64,000 nucleotides of DNA from Mastigias papua (lineage: Eukaryota; Cnidaria; Scyphozoa; Rhizostomeae; Mastigiidae): positions 6,673,320-6,737,319 of the forward strand of contig OZ025276.1 in NCBI GenBank assembly GCA_964019165.1, in the 5' to 3' direction. Position 1 is the stretch's first letter. Each line of letters opens with the position of its first letter. A program made the position numbers and the translations under genes. Under the pieces are notes generated by a model that worked only from the letters and a program-made list of their open reading frames with translations, was not told the DNA's origin and made no database searches. Shown here piece after piece: positions 17,973-29,961 of the stretch.

Positions 17973-20453
17973 CAATTATTTGTGTAACTGTTGCCTCTTG
18001 CCGTTGATATACGTTTAACTGCACCATTTGCTTTTTCTTTTAGATAAACCTCTGAAGTTAGCTCATTGTCTCAAATCAACAATAGTTACTCTTCTTTGCA
18101 AGAACATTGGTGGTTATATCGTTCCACGTAAGATTTCGACCAAAGTCAGCTAGCTCCTAGATGTGGTTTCAATTCCAAATGTTCTGCTGATCCAAAAATA
18201 TCCGATATTTGACCAGTTTCAAAGATGGTCGTGTTGGCAAATACCATCTTGATTATGGTCATATTTCTAATTCAAGACATCGCAATTCTTGAATCAGGTA
18301 TTAAATGCATTATTATTTCCATTATATTGGAAGTATTCTTGCTTGAGCATGGTACATGTGCTAAGTAACAGATCACTTAACAGACAACTATTTTAACCAC
18401 AAATGACGTAGCGAAATTGGTTTGCCATTGTAATACAAGCAAAGCCACTTAGAGCCAGGATATTTCACCTTGTTCTGTATGTAACTGGCTTCATATCTCA
18501 TTTGCTGTGATGTCTTCATGCATGCTGTCAGCGATATTTGATAGAATATTCGATGAAGGTGATCTTACCTACTTTGCTGAAAGACTAGCTCGCTTTGAGT
18601 ATCAGGATGCTCACTGACATTAAAGCTATGATGAATAACTGCTATAGAGATTTACTATTGCTTTGCAGGTAAAAAATTACACTCATAGTAGTCAGTGTGA
18701 TAATTACTGAACGATTTGGGTCTGCTCTCATTTCGTTGGCCTATATTACTCAGCATAGTACTGTTTTAGGCAACTACCTAGCGTTGAAATGGCTTGTATG
18801 ATCTACTATCAATGATAATTCAAATACAAATAAATCATTCCCACTATGAAGGGGGGACACTACTCGTGGTTATAAGGGGATGCAGCATCCCTCAATATTC
18901 AAAAAGGGGGCTGTGTCGGGCAATTTATTCGGCTGTTCTTGTATTGTTTGGGAAATTATGGAGACCTTGAGTCATGTCACTCTTTCATTTTCTGTTTTTC
19001 CACCTGCACATTGTGAAGCTTTAAATGTGTCATGGCTTTTGCCTGACTAAGATTTTTCGTTCATGTTTCTAGCCCCCTTGATAAAAAACTTAAGTTAGGC
19101 CCCCTGCATTCACTGACTATAAGGATTTCTGGAGGAAACAAAGAAGAGATATCCTCACTTTTCATCATATCGAGGGACCATTCATGTGCATTTGCGCTTC
19201 AACTAGATGCTAGAATTGAATGATGAATAGAAATTGACAAACAATGATATAACGTGATTCAAATACCGTCATTTATATCTAAAAGCATAGACTGGCCCAC
19301 AAGTAAGAATTTTCGCTAGCAGTGCTCTAATCCAATAAAAATTTTTAAGAAGGCACACGAAAAAGTTTTTAAAGAAGATGTGGCTTGGGATGATATTTCT
19401 CAGAATTAGAAGCATCAGAAATTTACGTGAGTTTTATGATTTCGTTACTTCAAGTTTACTGATGACTATAAGTAGACATACCGAACAAATTATAAAAGCT
19501 TTAATATTTTATTGGAAAGACAGGTTATGTTGTTCTTTTGAAGAGAAAGGATAAAAGTCTAGACGCCAAGCGCCCTCGCAGTTACTTGCATGGCAGGATA
19601 TAATATTTCTAGCCAGAATGATGCCTCTCCACGAGAACATATTTGATTATCGGTTGACCTAAGAGATCTCAAGTCTCTAGCCCAGACTGCCGTAGAGCTT
19701 CTGTTTCCTTGCATTTACTCGTTCTTTTGAAAATAACGACTTGAAAAGCCTAGTCTTTGCATTAGTAGTGCGTTATTGATCAACTGTGCTGAGTTTTTCT
19801 ATAAAAGCGTTTCCATAGGGCATGATATTAGATGATGGATTAATTTCCAACACTAGTTATACCTGTTTTGAGCTACCAGTCGGTAGCTCAGAAGACATGA
19901 AACCTATCATAATGGAGCAATTTGGGGCGGTACTTCTGAGCAATTTCCAAGAATGATCTCGTTCTTTAATGCAATTTTTATTATGCAGAAGAATTTGGGA
20001 CTTTGCTCTGATCTTGTATTGGTAATCGTAAAGGTGCACAATTGAGCTCATCTTGAAACTGAAGAATTATCATAACGGAATATGTAATTATGTTTACATA
20101 GGTCTTAGTTCAATTGGATTAAACTGATTTATTGATTGCAAAGTAAACTTGAATTCTATATCCAATTTTTAAATTGCTTTGATGGTTAAATCTTGATCTG
20201 CCAAAACAATAACGAGCAATTTCAATAGCGACCCATGACGTCTTATAGCTATCGCTTAATCGCCGCGAAATAATACTATGACGATGTACTAGCATCGATT
20301 GTATGGCTCAATGATACCTCGTTCTTGAAGCTGACTTGATAGAATTTGAAGATACGCGTCGGCAGTTTAGCATTTTTGGCACTCTGTCACAATTAACCGT
20401 GGAGAACCTACGAGTTTGCAAAATAGGCCTCTAAGTCAGTAGAATCACAAGCG
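17973..20453. other. Non-coding stretch, nothing recognised
   Basis: Only frames up to 64 codons. Around 18850-18910 and 19075-19105 there are short G-rich and C-rich runs (AAGGGGGC against GCCCCCTT), possibly the ends of an old inverted-repeat element that I could not delimit. Confidence 0.5.
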
Positions 20454-20568
20454 AAATTTAGGCATTAGTCTTTTTCAAGGTCTTAATCATCATCTGGGAT
20501 AGGGACTTTTTCGAGGGGGTTTCAAGGGGGGGCCAATTCGAAGATTTACAGTATCATCCGTGAATCGG
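20454..20568. repeat. Dispersed repeat, copy 1 (second copy at 48988-49152)
   Basis: Shares with the second copy a path running AAATTTA, CATTA, TCAAG, TCTT, ATCATC, TAGGG, a G-rich middle, GATTTA and AGTATC to ATTCGG or AATCGG. Copy 1 has a shorter G-rich middle. Family unknown. Confidence 0.5.
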
Positions 20569-22214
20569 TATAAACTGATTAGCAAACACTGTAGCATCCA
20601 TAAAAGAGGGTGATACGATTATACTGTTTCTTGCTGCAACTTCATGCATTTAAGTTTCCAGGATTGCAGCCATATCAAAAAGGGGTAAAGGTCTCTGAAT
20701 AACTTGGGGTTAGCTCAATATATTACAACCATGTTATCAAGCATAAATACTATAAGTATATGGAGGCACAAATTGTCAAAAAGGGTTAGACATGTGCGAT
20801 GCAGGCCTAAAGGCTCAATGAATACATTAGGCATTATCATGATCCTTGAAGCTCAATCATCTTAATCCGTAGGCATGAATACATAATAGCCAGGGGACAA
20901 GAATGAGTTCAAAAGAAGCATATTTAAATGAAATTAGACCAAACAGAAAAGCTTGTGTAATCAAGTACTTAAACCTATTCAAATTAATATTTGCAAATTC
21001 TAATGAAATCAACGTATCTGTCTGTTCTAGCAAACAGTTTGGAGGAAGACTTGCAAAATAGAATAATCACATTTTCGGATGTAATTTCTGGAAATAATAA
21101 ACATGATTGAAACTGAAACAAAATTACCTGCTTGCTTTTTTGAACGAAAATTTGTATCAACGTTTGATCTAAGAGTTTCAAATGTAACTGTACCATCTCC
21201 AGATATGAATTATGGACAATTTCCAAATAATTTAAAAAGTAGCCAACATGGTTTCAATGAGAACTTTCTCTAACAGCAGAGGGGTATAATGCTTCTAAAT
21301 CTGTCGAGCAGAGTGCAAGAGTCTGAAATCATAGACACATCTCATTGTAGGTGATGGCTTAGTACTTGTAAAGAACAGTTATGTATAGATGACCATACTA
21401 CACTTCCAGAGTCAAATTCTGAAGATAATCATATACTGCATTTCTGTGCAACTTTTCAGTACGATTGTTATAGACATTGTTGTACTTAGGAACCTAGCTC
21501 AAACCCTGGTTTTGAGAGTTCCTTATTTTGGACCACCTTTGCCCTCATTGCAGTACTAAAAGTTCTTTAATAGCTCCATTGCATTGCACACTTAGTACTC
21601 TATAGACAGCAAGTCTTAATTCTCGACTGTCTGCAGTGAGGAAAGGATTTTTTCGTTAGTATTACACGTCCCATAAGTTTGGCCTTTTGCTTGTATCTTC
21701 CATGTGAGCGGTTTCTTTTAGAAAACGAGTGGTTAAACCTTTTCAGATATGAATCAGATTCTCTGTATGTTTGCAATTTTTCATGGTGATGAGAATTCTT
21801 TTATTTTCAGGTTTAATGATGTAAAACCAAACCTTTAGTTTGCTAATGCGCTCTAGTATTCCATAAACTACAAACATACTTCTTTGCAAAGTAATTCATG
21901 ATTTACTATGCCACCGCGGTTGGCACTTGTTTCTCCGTAGAGCCTCATGAGTAGCTGAAAACACTGTTGAGGGGCAGACCAAAAGGCAGAACTCACTTGT
22001 ACATAACATTTGTTGCATTTTGATTTGCTCGAGTAAAAACAAACGTCAAACTAACAGCAATTCAGCCATAGTCCATGCATGAGAATAAACAACAGAAATA
22101 TGCTTAGTTTGCCATTTCCAATCAATGAAAAATGCCAGTTCGTGCGAGTATGTTGGTTAGGTATGAAATAAGCAAAAAGTTGATTCTTATGAAAATGAGA
22201 GCCCAGAGGTCCTA
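20569..22214. other. Non-coding stretch, nothing recognised
   Basis: Short frames only (80 codons at most at 20984-21226, - strand, unassigned). Confidence 0.5.
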
Positions 22215-22325
22215 CATTCTTTACAATTGTACATTCGACTGCACTAAGAGGTAGTCATCATCATGGTTCGACTGCACTAACAGGCAGTCATCATCACGGT
22301 TGATGCCATACAGTTGTATAGAATG
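22215..22325. repeat. Small inverted-repeat element containing a 33-bp tandem duplication
   Basis: CATTCTTTACAATTGTA at 22215-22231 and the reverse complement of 22309-22325 (CATTCTATACAACTGTA) match at 15 of 17 positions. Between them two 33-bp copies lie head to tail (22235-22267 and 22268-22300) and differ at three positions. Confidence 0.6.
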
Positions 22326-23637
22326 TGCGACATCTTTGCTCACTTTTCCTCAAAAATGAAGCTTCTGGCTATTTACGCATAATTTCCAGTCAACCTTCTA
22401 AGGGCCAGTCCAGACCAACGAAAGGGTTATATATGATCCGCGGGCCATGCATTGCCCAGGTCTGGACTATGCAGTCAGAGAAATGAAGGACAAAGATTGC
22501 TCTGTATACATACTGACAGTACCGTTGAAAGGGGGGTAGCCGGGATAAATTCACGAGGCCCAGGTCCCTGGAAAGGGCACAGGGAATTTGTTGCAAATGC
22601 TAACATTCAACGATTTTGAAATCCCCTAGGAATACAAGGGCCCTTGCTATTTGTAACCCCGGGGGCCGACATGGCCCTCGCCTAGCCTGCATAGTGATCT
22701 TATGCTTAGCTTTTCTTTTATTGTTTTCTACGATCACCCAATGCCTTCAAAATGCCGTCGTTATTTCTTATATTTCATTTTCGCCCAATCGTCCCCTTAT
22801 TTATTCTTAATTATTAGTGTCAGCCCTTTCTTCTATCCATTCTTTCAAGACTCTTTGATTTCCTCACCCCCTTCCTCTTTTCCTTAACTCCTTCCTTTCA
22901 AAAAATTAATTCATACCACTAAGCTCGCTTTTAGTAATGACCATGCAGACCAATTTTAGCATTTCTTTTAATTGGGAAGTATTTCTGTCAATCCTCATCC
23001 CATTGCTGACCTGGAAGAGAGGTCAAGAGTCAGTGGTGTTTTATTCTGTGGTCTCGAGTTCTGATCACGACGCTTTCAAAATTATAACGTTCCTTTGGAA
23101 AGCATTCTTGCGGTATCCATGAAAAATTTACTGCACTATCTATATTGCTGATCATAACCGCAAATTAGTTGAGACATAATCTATACATTGAACAGCTGCT
23201 TGACTCATTAGATCTACACGATAAGGTATCTTTGCTTTAAAACAACCAATGAAAAACATATATAGATGGATTATGTCCAGTTTATTTTGAATTTATTTTG
23301 TGTTTATTTTGAGTTACCTACAATGGCACTGGGGAAAAATAGCAGGTTTCCTCCTTTTTGCATTGAGAATTAGAATCAATAAAGTATGCTTGAAATTCAT
23401 GCATATTGTGGCAACTCCTAAATTTACCCGTTATTTGTATGGAGCATATCTCTAGGGCCAGTTTTTAAAAGTCCTTATTTTTGGGCTGCTTTTGGCCTCA
23501 GTGCAATGGTGTTCCTTAATTGTATCTTAATTTTAATTGCATTTTTAATATTATACAGACAACTAGACTCATATGTATTGAAACAGGGTACTACAAGCAT
23601 TGTACTATCCAGTTCGGAATAGAAGGAATGTGGCAAT
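22326..23637. other. Non-coding stretch with short hairpins
   Basis: A GTCCAGACC / GGTCTGGAC pair lies near 22408 and 22460. The following 200 bp is unusually GC-rich with several GGGCCC-like palindromes. No gene was recognised. Confidence 0.45.
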
Positions 23638-23740
23638 AAGCGGGGGAGGGGGGTTGGAAAAAGGTATGAAAGTAAATAAGCAGGAGAGTGCAATAATCTG
23701 GGGAGGGGCTGGAAAAAGTTCCAAGGTGGATGTCTATTCG
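23638..23740. repeat. G-run repeat cluster, second site
   Basis: GGGGGAGGGGGG-TTGGAAAAA and GGGGAGGGGC-TGGAAAAA units resemble the cluster at 12821-13165. A further pure G/A run lies at about 23843-23863. Confidence 0.55.
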
Positions 23741-24205
23741 GGGTCTATTATAGATGGAGGTAGAGAGAAGGCCAACATATGCATTGGATAAAAAATTTAG
23801 CTTTTTGAAAAAGAGCTTATGAAGAAGCATATGCTTGCGTACAGGGGGAGGGGGGAGGGGGAGTCGATATTTGTGAACTTTTTGCGTACGTACTATGTGG
23901 AAAGCCCCCCAGAATTGAATGCTGCACGTAATTGAATTCGGAGATAGGATTTTATCCAACCGACCATATTGCTTTTCATCTTTAGAAAAAGCATTAGGCT
24001 TACAGCACGTAATCAATAGTGTTTCCAGCTTTGCTAACTTCACATAGACTTTAACTAAATATGAAAAGCATATTAGTGGGAAGCTATCATTTTCAAATTT
24101 GTATAAGTTGTATCAATTTTGCAACCTGGATGAAAGTTGCCAAATGGCCTGTTGGTCTATTGCAAGGCAGAGCTAGCACTATAACATTTCATATGCACTT
24201 TTTTT
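23741..24205. other. Non-coding stretch, nothing recognised
   Basis: No exon could be supported on either strand. The long - strand frame here contains only low-complexity proline runs, complementary to the G runs. Confidence 0.45.
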
Positions 24206-24573
24206 AAGAATACCTAATTTTTCGGCGAGTCTCAATATTCTAATAATCTTTTGACTTTGAGCATAAGAATATTCTTGAATCATTCTTAAATTTTACCTAT
24301 TTTGAGCGTCAATACTCATGTAGGTTATACACTTTGTAACTGATACTCCTTAATGAGTTGCTGAGTTGCATCATAGCATAATGACTTCCAGACCGAATAA
24401 ACTGAAACTCACTCTTGTCCTCTCACTCACTCTTGTTCTATAGAAGATTCAAATAACCAGAAAAATCTAAGACTTGAAGAAGCTTGAGCCTTGCATTATT
24501 CTTAAATTGTTCTTAAATTTCGGAGAATTTGAGCCTCGATATTCTCATAAATATTATTCTTATGAGAAAGTAT
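24206..24573. repeat. Dispersed repeat of about 370 bp, copy 1 (second copy at 53654-54031)
   Basis: Begins AAGAAT-CCTAATTTTT and passes through TTGAGC, GAATATT, ATTCTTAAATTT, GAGT-GCAT-ATAGCATAA and TTGCATTATT. It ends at TATTCTTAT-AGAAAGT. The same order of blocks recurs in intron 3 of the protease gene. I see no coding capacity and no clear terminal repeats. Confidence 0.6.
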
Positions 24574-25194
24574 TTAATTTATTTCAAGCACTCGTAAACT
24601 ATGAGGCATCTTTACCTTCTTCCTTCTCAGATTCCTACAATTAGTCTTTTTCAAATGTAAATTTAAAATCCCCTTCTCTACTGAACCTTTCTTGGTAACC
24701 TAGCGATAAGCCTCGGGGCCCCTCTCTAACTTCACTTTCTAAAAACGAGCATGGCATATTGGTAATATCATAGTTACCTCATTATTGAAGGGTTTTATTA
24801 TCAAATGTTATATTTTCAAATCTTAGTTTGCAGAGATTTGCAGCCAATGAGTGTGAAATTCGTGCAACTGATGCATCTGGAGGGAAGTGTGCGAAATAAA
24901 ATTGACGAAGTTATAGGCATAGGCGTGGCATAAAATACTAAGCGTGATTTCTGATAATTTCCCAGTATGGATTTCAATAAAGTGAAAAAGCATAGCTGAA
25001 ACTTTTTAATATTACTGATATTTCCAACAACATGCTAGATACTTATTTGAAATAGCTATGTAAGTTGTATTATTACCAAAGAGCCAAATAATCATAGCGA
25101 AAAATGACAGCATTTACTTCAGTTTTTCCAGGGACGGGGGTGTTGACGACCTGGTGAAGATCGACAACGCAAGAAAACCGTCAGCCAATTCATA
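24574..25194. other. Non-coding stretch, nothing recognised
   Basis: No recognisable frame, RNA or repeat. Confidence 0.5.
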
Positions 25195-25588
25195 GAGCCT
25201 GTTCGCATGAGAAATTCCGAACCGCTGTGAAACTCACGGCACCGTGTCTATTCGGTGTCTGGCCTAAGCCCTAGTGTTCACATGGATAAGTGCGAGCTGA
25301 TATTCAGAGCACTCTGACCTCATTTCGGATTTTCGAAGCTCTTTGAAGTACTAAAGCGGTACGAAAATGTCGTGTGAACAGAAATGTTTCAAACCGACCG
25401 AATTGAGAGAATGATTATTGAAGTATAGGGTATATTGACAATTGCTGTGGTGTCAGGAATGAACCCACGAGGTTCTCAGAGCGCTTTAAGATTTTCGTGT
25501 GAACAGACTGGAAATTCAGGGTGAACGAAATGAATTCACGGCGCCATGAGTATTAGAGCTCTCCAAAGTTTCTCATGTGAATGGGCTC
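25195..25588. mobile_element. MITE-like element with GAGCC-TTC-CATGAGAAA terminal repeats
   Basis: The left end reads GAGCCTGTTCGCATGAGAAA. The reverse complement of the right end reads GAGCCCATTCACATGAGAAA, giving 17 of 20 matches. GTGTGAAC recurs inside at about 25371 and 25497. There is no coding frame. A target duplication is not clear. Confidence 0.55.
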
Positions 25589-27382
25589 CTCTTTTTGCAG
25601 TTTCTCGTATCCTTGACTACATGCTTTATTGTCCTCTCCTTTAAACGTCAAAAGCGCATTTACCGGAGGGTAGATCAGTTCTTCCAATTTCTTGCAGAAA
25701 GAAGAAAGCTTTTCATTTCATTATGCCTTCATTCTGGTACTCGACTGTGACATTCACATATCTTATAATGATTTTGGCAACGTTTCTATTCTTAGTAGTT
25801 AAATACCTAAATGAACTATTATGGAAACATAAGAATGAAATTCAACTGAAGAGACAGAGAAGTATGTACCTGCCTGCTATGATTTGTGTTCGTATCGCTA
25901 ATCGATGTTTTGCTGTTGACGGAAAACTCTCTGTATTTACAGCTGTACTTATTGTGACTTTCTCATGCCAACTTAGCAAACCGCCCTCAGTTTGAATAAG
26001 CCCGTAAGTAAAATCAGATCTTCACAATGGAATGCAGACAAACTGTAAAACGTGGCATGACGTTGGGGACCCAAATGGCGTGTTAACCTTGTTACTTTAA
26101 ATGATCTTCAAAATTTCTACACTGTAAGCTGCAATAAACAAAATGCCACATAACAGAAAACTACCTTGCTATGTTTTTCTGGTACTCGCATTTTTGATAA
26201 GAAACTTAGTGAGGTGGTTAAGACTAACATTTTCTCAAATTTTGGAACATTCAAGATCTAAACATTTCTTAACGGTTTCTTAATTCAAAGTGGGGTGACA
26301 GAAGATAGTGATCTTGAATGCTGCCAACCATCAATTTCCAGAACATAAATGACGAGGCAGACAGCAGACTTGAATCTTGTGCCTTTGGGAAAAGGAGTTA
26401 CATATAAATTATGCATTTTAAAAATAAAATCTCTCAAATATGGTTATCAAATCTACTCAATTTCTTAAAAGGCAGCTGACCAGTTTCTTCGGGCTGAAGC
26501 AATATAGCCCTCCAGTTTCTTAATATTTTATCCCTTATAGTCCTTGGTTCTTATAGAATGGTTTCAGGTTCTTATAGAATGGTTTCATATAACCAGAATA
26601 CGTGGATCCTGTCCAAACTTCTAGGTAATTATGACTTGATCAAGGCATGAATCTGTCATCAGACAACAACTGATTAGAGAATCAAACACGCAAACTGTCA
26701 TTTGCTGTCTCTACCTTTTGCCTTACAGCGCTCCTTCCGAGTTGAAATTTTGTGAACGAGATTAATTCTAAGAGCCTTCAAGTTAAAAGTTCTCTGTTCA
26801 TGCTTCATAATTTATGATATTCATGCTGTTGTTTCTTATCTTTCAGCCTCTGCTTCAAAGCGCGTTGTTTATCAAACATTCTTCGATAACAATCTGTTTC
26901 TAACCTGTTATGGAACCTGTTCCCATTCCCTTAATGGCAAGTATTCAATTTACCGACATCTTATCGCAATCCATACATTTCAATTTATTTTCAACTATCT
27001 TATCTGCTCTTGCTATTGATGATAAGCAACTAGCTATAACTTGTGTCTGGTTTCAAAGCAAAAACGTTGTATGTATGGATACAAATCTCATGTAGTGAAA
27101 CTGGGCCAGTTGTTGCTGCTACAATCGACCTCTCTCAATATAGTAAATTTGGTACTTGGACGAAAAATTATATTAGGGCTGAGCATTAATTTCTTGCGGT
27201 TGTAGTTGTAAAGTAATAAGACTATTGCAATCCAGAAGAGGACTACAAAGTCTTTGCTTTCAAATACATGTTTTCTGGTACGGTTTGAAACTTTCTTTGC
27301 TTTTTCATGAGTTCAGCACTTAAGCGATCTTAAGGGTTTCTTGGTAAAAATGTGTGTGTAGTGTCTATAGAAGCAACCGCCG
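25589..27382. other. Non-coding stretch with an unassigned 90-codon frame
   Basis: The + frame at 25723-25995 starts with ATG and carries a hydrophobic stretch of about 20 residues followed by basic residues. I recognise no family and cannot show that it is expressed or that it is an upstream exon of the lectin-domain gene. A 21-bp direct duplication (GGTTCTTATAGAATGGTTTCA) lies near 26547-26590. Confidence 0.4.
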
Positions 27383-28120
27383 TGCAATGTCTCTTTGCAT
27401 GGCACTCCGATAAACCAAACTACGAGCTACGAATATTTGGGAATCACCCTTGGTGATCACCTAACAATGAGTATGCAAATTGATAAGATCTACAAGCGGG
27501 CCTTAAATCGAGTAAAACTACTGCAACGAATTCGTCCCAACATCACTCCACTTGTTGCAGAGAAAATATATAGTGCTATGATAAGGCCTGTGCTACTCTA
27601 TTGCTATCCAGTTTACCTATGCGTAGGTGAAAGTGCCAAGAAAAAGTTGCAGTCAATCCAAGACAGAGCCCATAAGATCATAGCTCCTACTAAGACAACG
27701 CTCCTCAAGATGGAAACATTGGATCATATCCGGAAAAAATGAGTCTCGATCGATGTGTTTAAATCATTAAATGACTCTTGCCCTCCACCACTGCGAAACA
27801 TGTTTGTACGATATGATCATGGCAAGGACACACGAGGAAACGGCTCGCGTCTTGTATTACCAAAAGTTAAAACAGAATCTGGAAGAAAAACATTTGCCTT
27901 TCAAGGAGCAATGATTTTTAATGGATTGCCAACCAACCTTATGAAGGAACCTTATTTTGTAAACTTTAAAAGGAAGATAGATACTCTAAGTTTTATATGA
28001 AAATCATGTAATATCTTAGTTTTTAAAATTTTACGTTGTCAGAGGTTTCTTTAAACAGGACCCTTATTGATAGCAGTACTTTACATGTACTGAAAAAGGC
28101 CTATCCTGTATAAATATGCA

Positions 28121-28154
<34 letters not shown>
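27383..28154 (+). pseudogene. 5'-truncated LINE, 3' end of the reverse transcriptase ORF with (ATT)n tail
   Basis: The frame 27395-28000 encodes the region downstream of the polymerase palm in CR1/L2-like non-LTR elements: YEYLGITLGD, RIRPNI, YSAMIRPVLLYC, QDRAHKII, then FKSLNDSCPP and FQGAMIFNGLP before a stop. A single TGA at 27740-27742 interrupts an otherwise continuous frame. About 120 nt of 3' untranslated sequence leads to an (ATT)n tail (28123-28154), the usual end of such elements. The endonuclease and catalytic palm are absent, as expected of a 5'-truncated insertion. Confidence 0.8.
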
Positions 28155-28273
28155 CTGTCAATGTAACACAGCAGTGTTATTCAAATAGACAGGCACTGTA
28201 CAATAATAACACTGGAATGCATACAGAAATGCAGGAAATCTCTACAAGTTGCATGAATGAGATGATGGGCTTG

Positions 28274-28475
28274 CAGGCCTTTCAATGAGCAGATTTAACG
28301 CGCGCTGCCAATCGCGCGCGTGGGATCATTTGCACGCGCTAAACATTCAATTCCTTGGTACTTGGATGTGCATCTTTGATAAAGCTGGCGCGAGCGACAT
28401 TTCGAGCGCGTGAACTGAGCTGGGCGCGTACCTGTGCGCTCGTGCGCGATCCCGCTCGTCTCATTGAAAGGCCTG
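28274..28475. mobile_element. MITE-like element, CAGGCCTTTCAATGAG terminal repeats
   Basis: A perfect 16-bp inverted repeat bounds 202 bp of CpG-rich sequence (many GCGCGC and CGAGCG blocks). GGCTTG lies immediately outside both ends (28268-28273 and 28476-28481), which looks like a 6-bp target duplication. The CAGGC terminus is reminiscent of hAT ends, but that superfamily makes 8-bp duplications, so the assignment is open. A half copy is at 17887-17972. The minus-strand frame through it (80 codons) is incidental. Confidence 0.65.
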
Positions 28476-28481
28476 GGCTTG

Positions 28482-29264
28482 CTTGGAAATTTGAATTTTT
28501 GAGTGCATATTAATTTGTCCTCTGTCTTATACCTCACAAAGCAAGTTTTGAACTTTCTTTAAGGTTTTTGAGCAACAGAGCACTAATTGCTTATAAGCCA
28601 CTTTCTTGCAAAAGACCGTGTTATTGATTTTGTAAGTGGAAAACGCAGCTTTTTGATAAATTGTAAAATCAGAACGACGACAAAAAGAGTCCACATATTT
28701 CTTGATTTTAGTAATACTGATGACTGATCTGATATTTCGACTTATCCTTGATGAAGACTATTCCATAACATATCTATTCCAATTTAACTAGCTAAATGGT
28801 GTGACTTAAACTTTTCGACTCATGCTTGAGTCAACTTCAGCATGAGGATAATATGAGTGGCGCAAATAATTACCATAAGATGGCAGGCAATAGTATTCCA
28901 GGAAATTTTCCTTGAGACAGAGAAGCACATCGTAATTGCATTTCTATTCGGTTGACTGCTTCTTGTTGTGCATATAACTAGCATTTTCGATTAACCTTGT
29001 TTTGATATGGACTATCATCTCAAATTTCAAGATCTACCACCCTTAGGAGGCTGCGGAGTCAAGCAAAATTGTCATCTAAAGAACAATAACTAACGAACAA
29101 CCTTACTTTTTGGGCAAAATTTGCGTATTGTATAAACGTGTCTAAGTTGTATGCAGATCCATCAACTGCGCATAAGTGGATGTTTTGTAATGAATTGGCA
29201 ACCAATATGTGATCGTACTTTTTTAATATTCTGTCATTATTTTTTTGTCAGTATGTAATGTCAG
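28482..29264. other. Non-coding stretch, nothing recognised
   Basis: No frame of note. This is where a signal-peptide exon for the following gene might lie, but I could not identify one. Confidence 0.45.
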
Positions 29265-29492
29265 GGAAAGACCGTGGAGCATATAACAATGCTCCGACGA
29301 AGGAAGGAAGAGAAGTTGAGTAGATAGGGAGATGAGATCAAGTTTGTTGATGTTAGATTTGAAGCAAGATAAGTTGTAGGGTTCAGAGAAGTAAGTGGAA
29401 TGAAAGGTATTCCAAGGCTGACAAGTTCTTGGAGTAAAATATGATCTGTGGGAAAGAATTCGTGGATTTGACGGCTTCTCAAAACGCTTCAT
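29265..29492 (-). pseudogene. LINE reverse transcriptase C-terminal fragment
   Basis: The minus frame contains the pattern SYFTPRTCQPWNTF followed by YNLSCFKSNINK. This resembles the FFPRT-x-x-WNSLP ... FK-x-x-INK signature at the carboxy end of many animal non-LTR reverse transcriptases. It ends about 180 bp before the lectin exon on the opposite strand. It is a short relic, and the family cannot be told. Confidence 0.5.
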
Positions 29493-29670
29493 TTACTTTT
29501 TTCGTCCGCTGATTTTGCTAATGTCGGTTACTCGAAGTTTTTGCTAAACTTTATATTCATAATAAACAAAGCCCGATAATCCATTTGTCATGTTGTAGGG
29601 CAGGTGTTTCGCTTTGGTTTGTGTTTTCATCATTGTCTATATTTTAATCTCTCTCATTTGAAATTTACAG

Positions 29671-29961
29671 GATATTCAAGTGCCACAAGAGACTCTCGTT
29701 GTGAGGGTAACAACGTTCGTTTAAAGTGCAATCGAGGCTACGTAATCAGAGTCAGCTTTGCTTTCTATGGCGAACTTGAGGCTGGACAAGAAGTGTGCAA
29801 AGATGTCTCTTCGTTGTTTGAACAATGTCGTAAAGATGTTTCAGAAATCATCGGAAAAGAGTGTAATGGAAAGGAGCTCTGTCTTTTGGCCGTGGATAAG
29901 CACAGATTTAGGAAATTCTGCCAAGGACAATATTCTTATTTGGATATCAGACATTCTTGTG
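29671..29961 (+). CDS. SUEL/rhamnose-binding-lectin-like domain exon of a type I membrane protein
   Basis: The exon lies between acceptor TTACAG and donor G|GTAGGA, enters in phase 1 and leaves in phase 1. Its 97 residues form one SUEL (galactose/rhamnose-binding lectin) domain. It starts near CEGNNVRLKC and contains eight cysteines, the CNGKELC block and the closing QYSYLDIRHSC. The sugar-binding signature YGR is YGE here, and the usual DPC is KFC, so carbohydrate binding by the classic residues is doubtful. Latrophilin- and EVA-1-type receptors use this fold for protein contacts. The signal-peptide exon must lie upstream and was not found; more SUEL domains could be encoded there or in intron 1, since the phases are symmetric. 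Confidence 0.8.
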
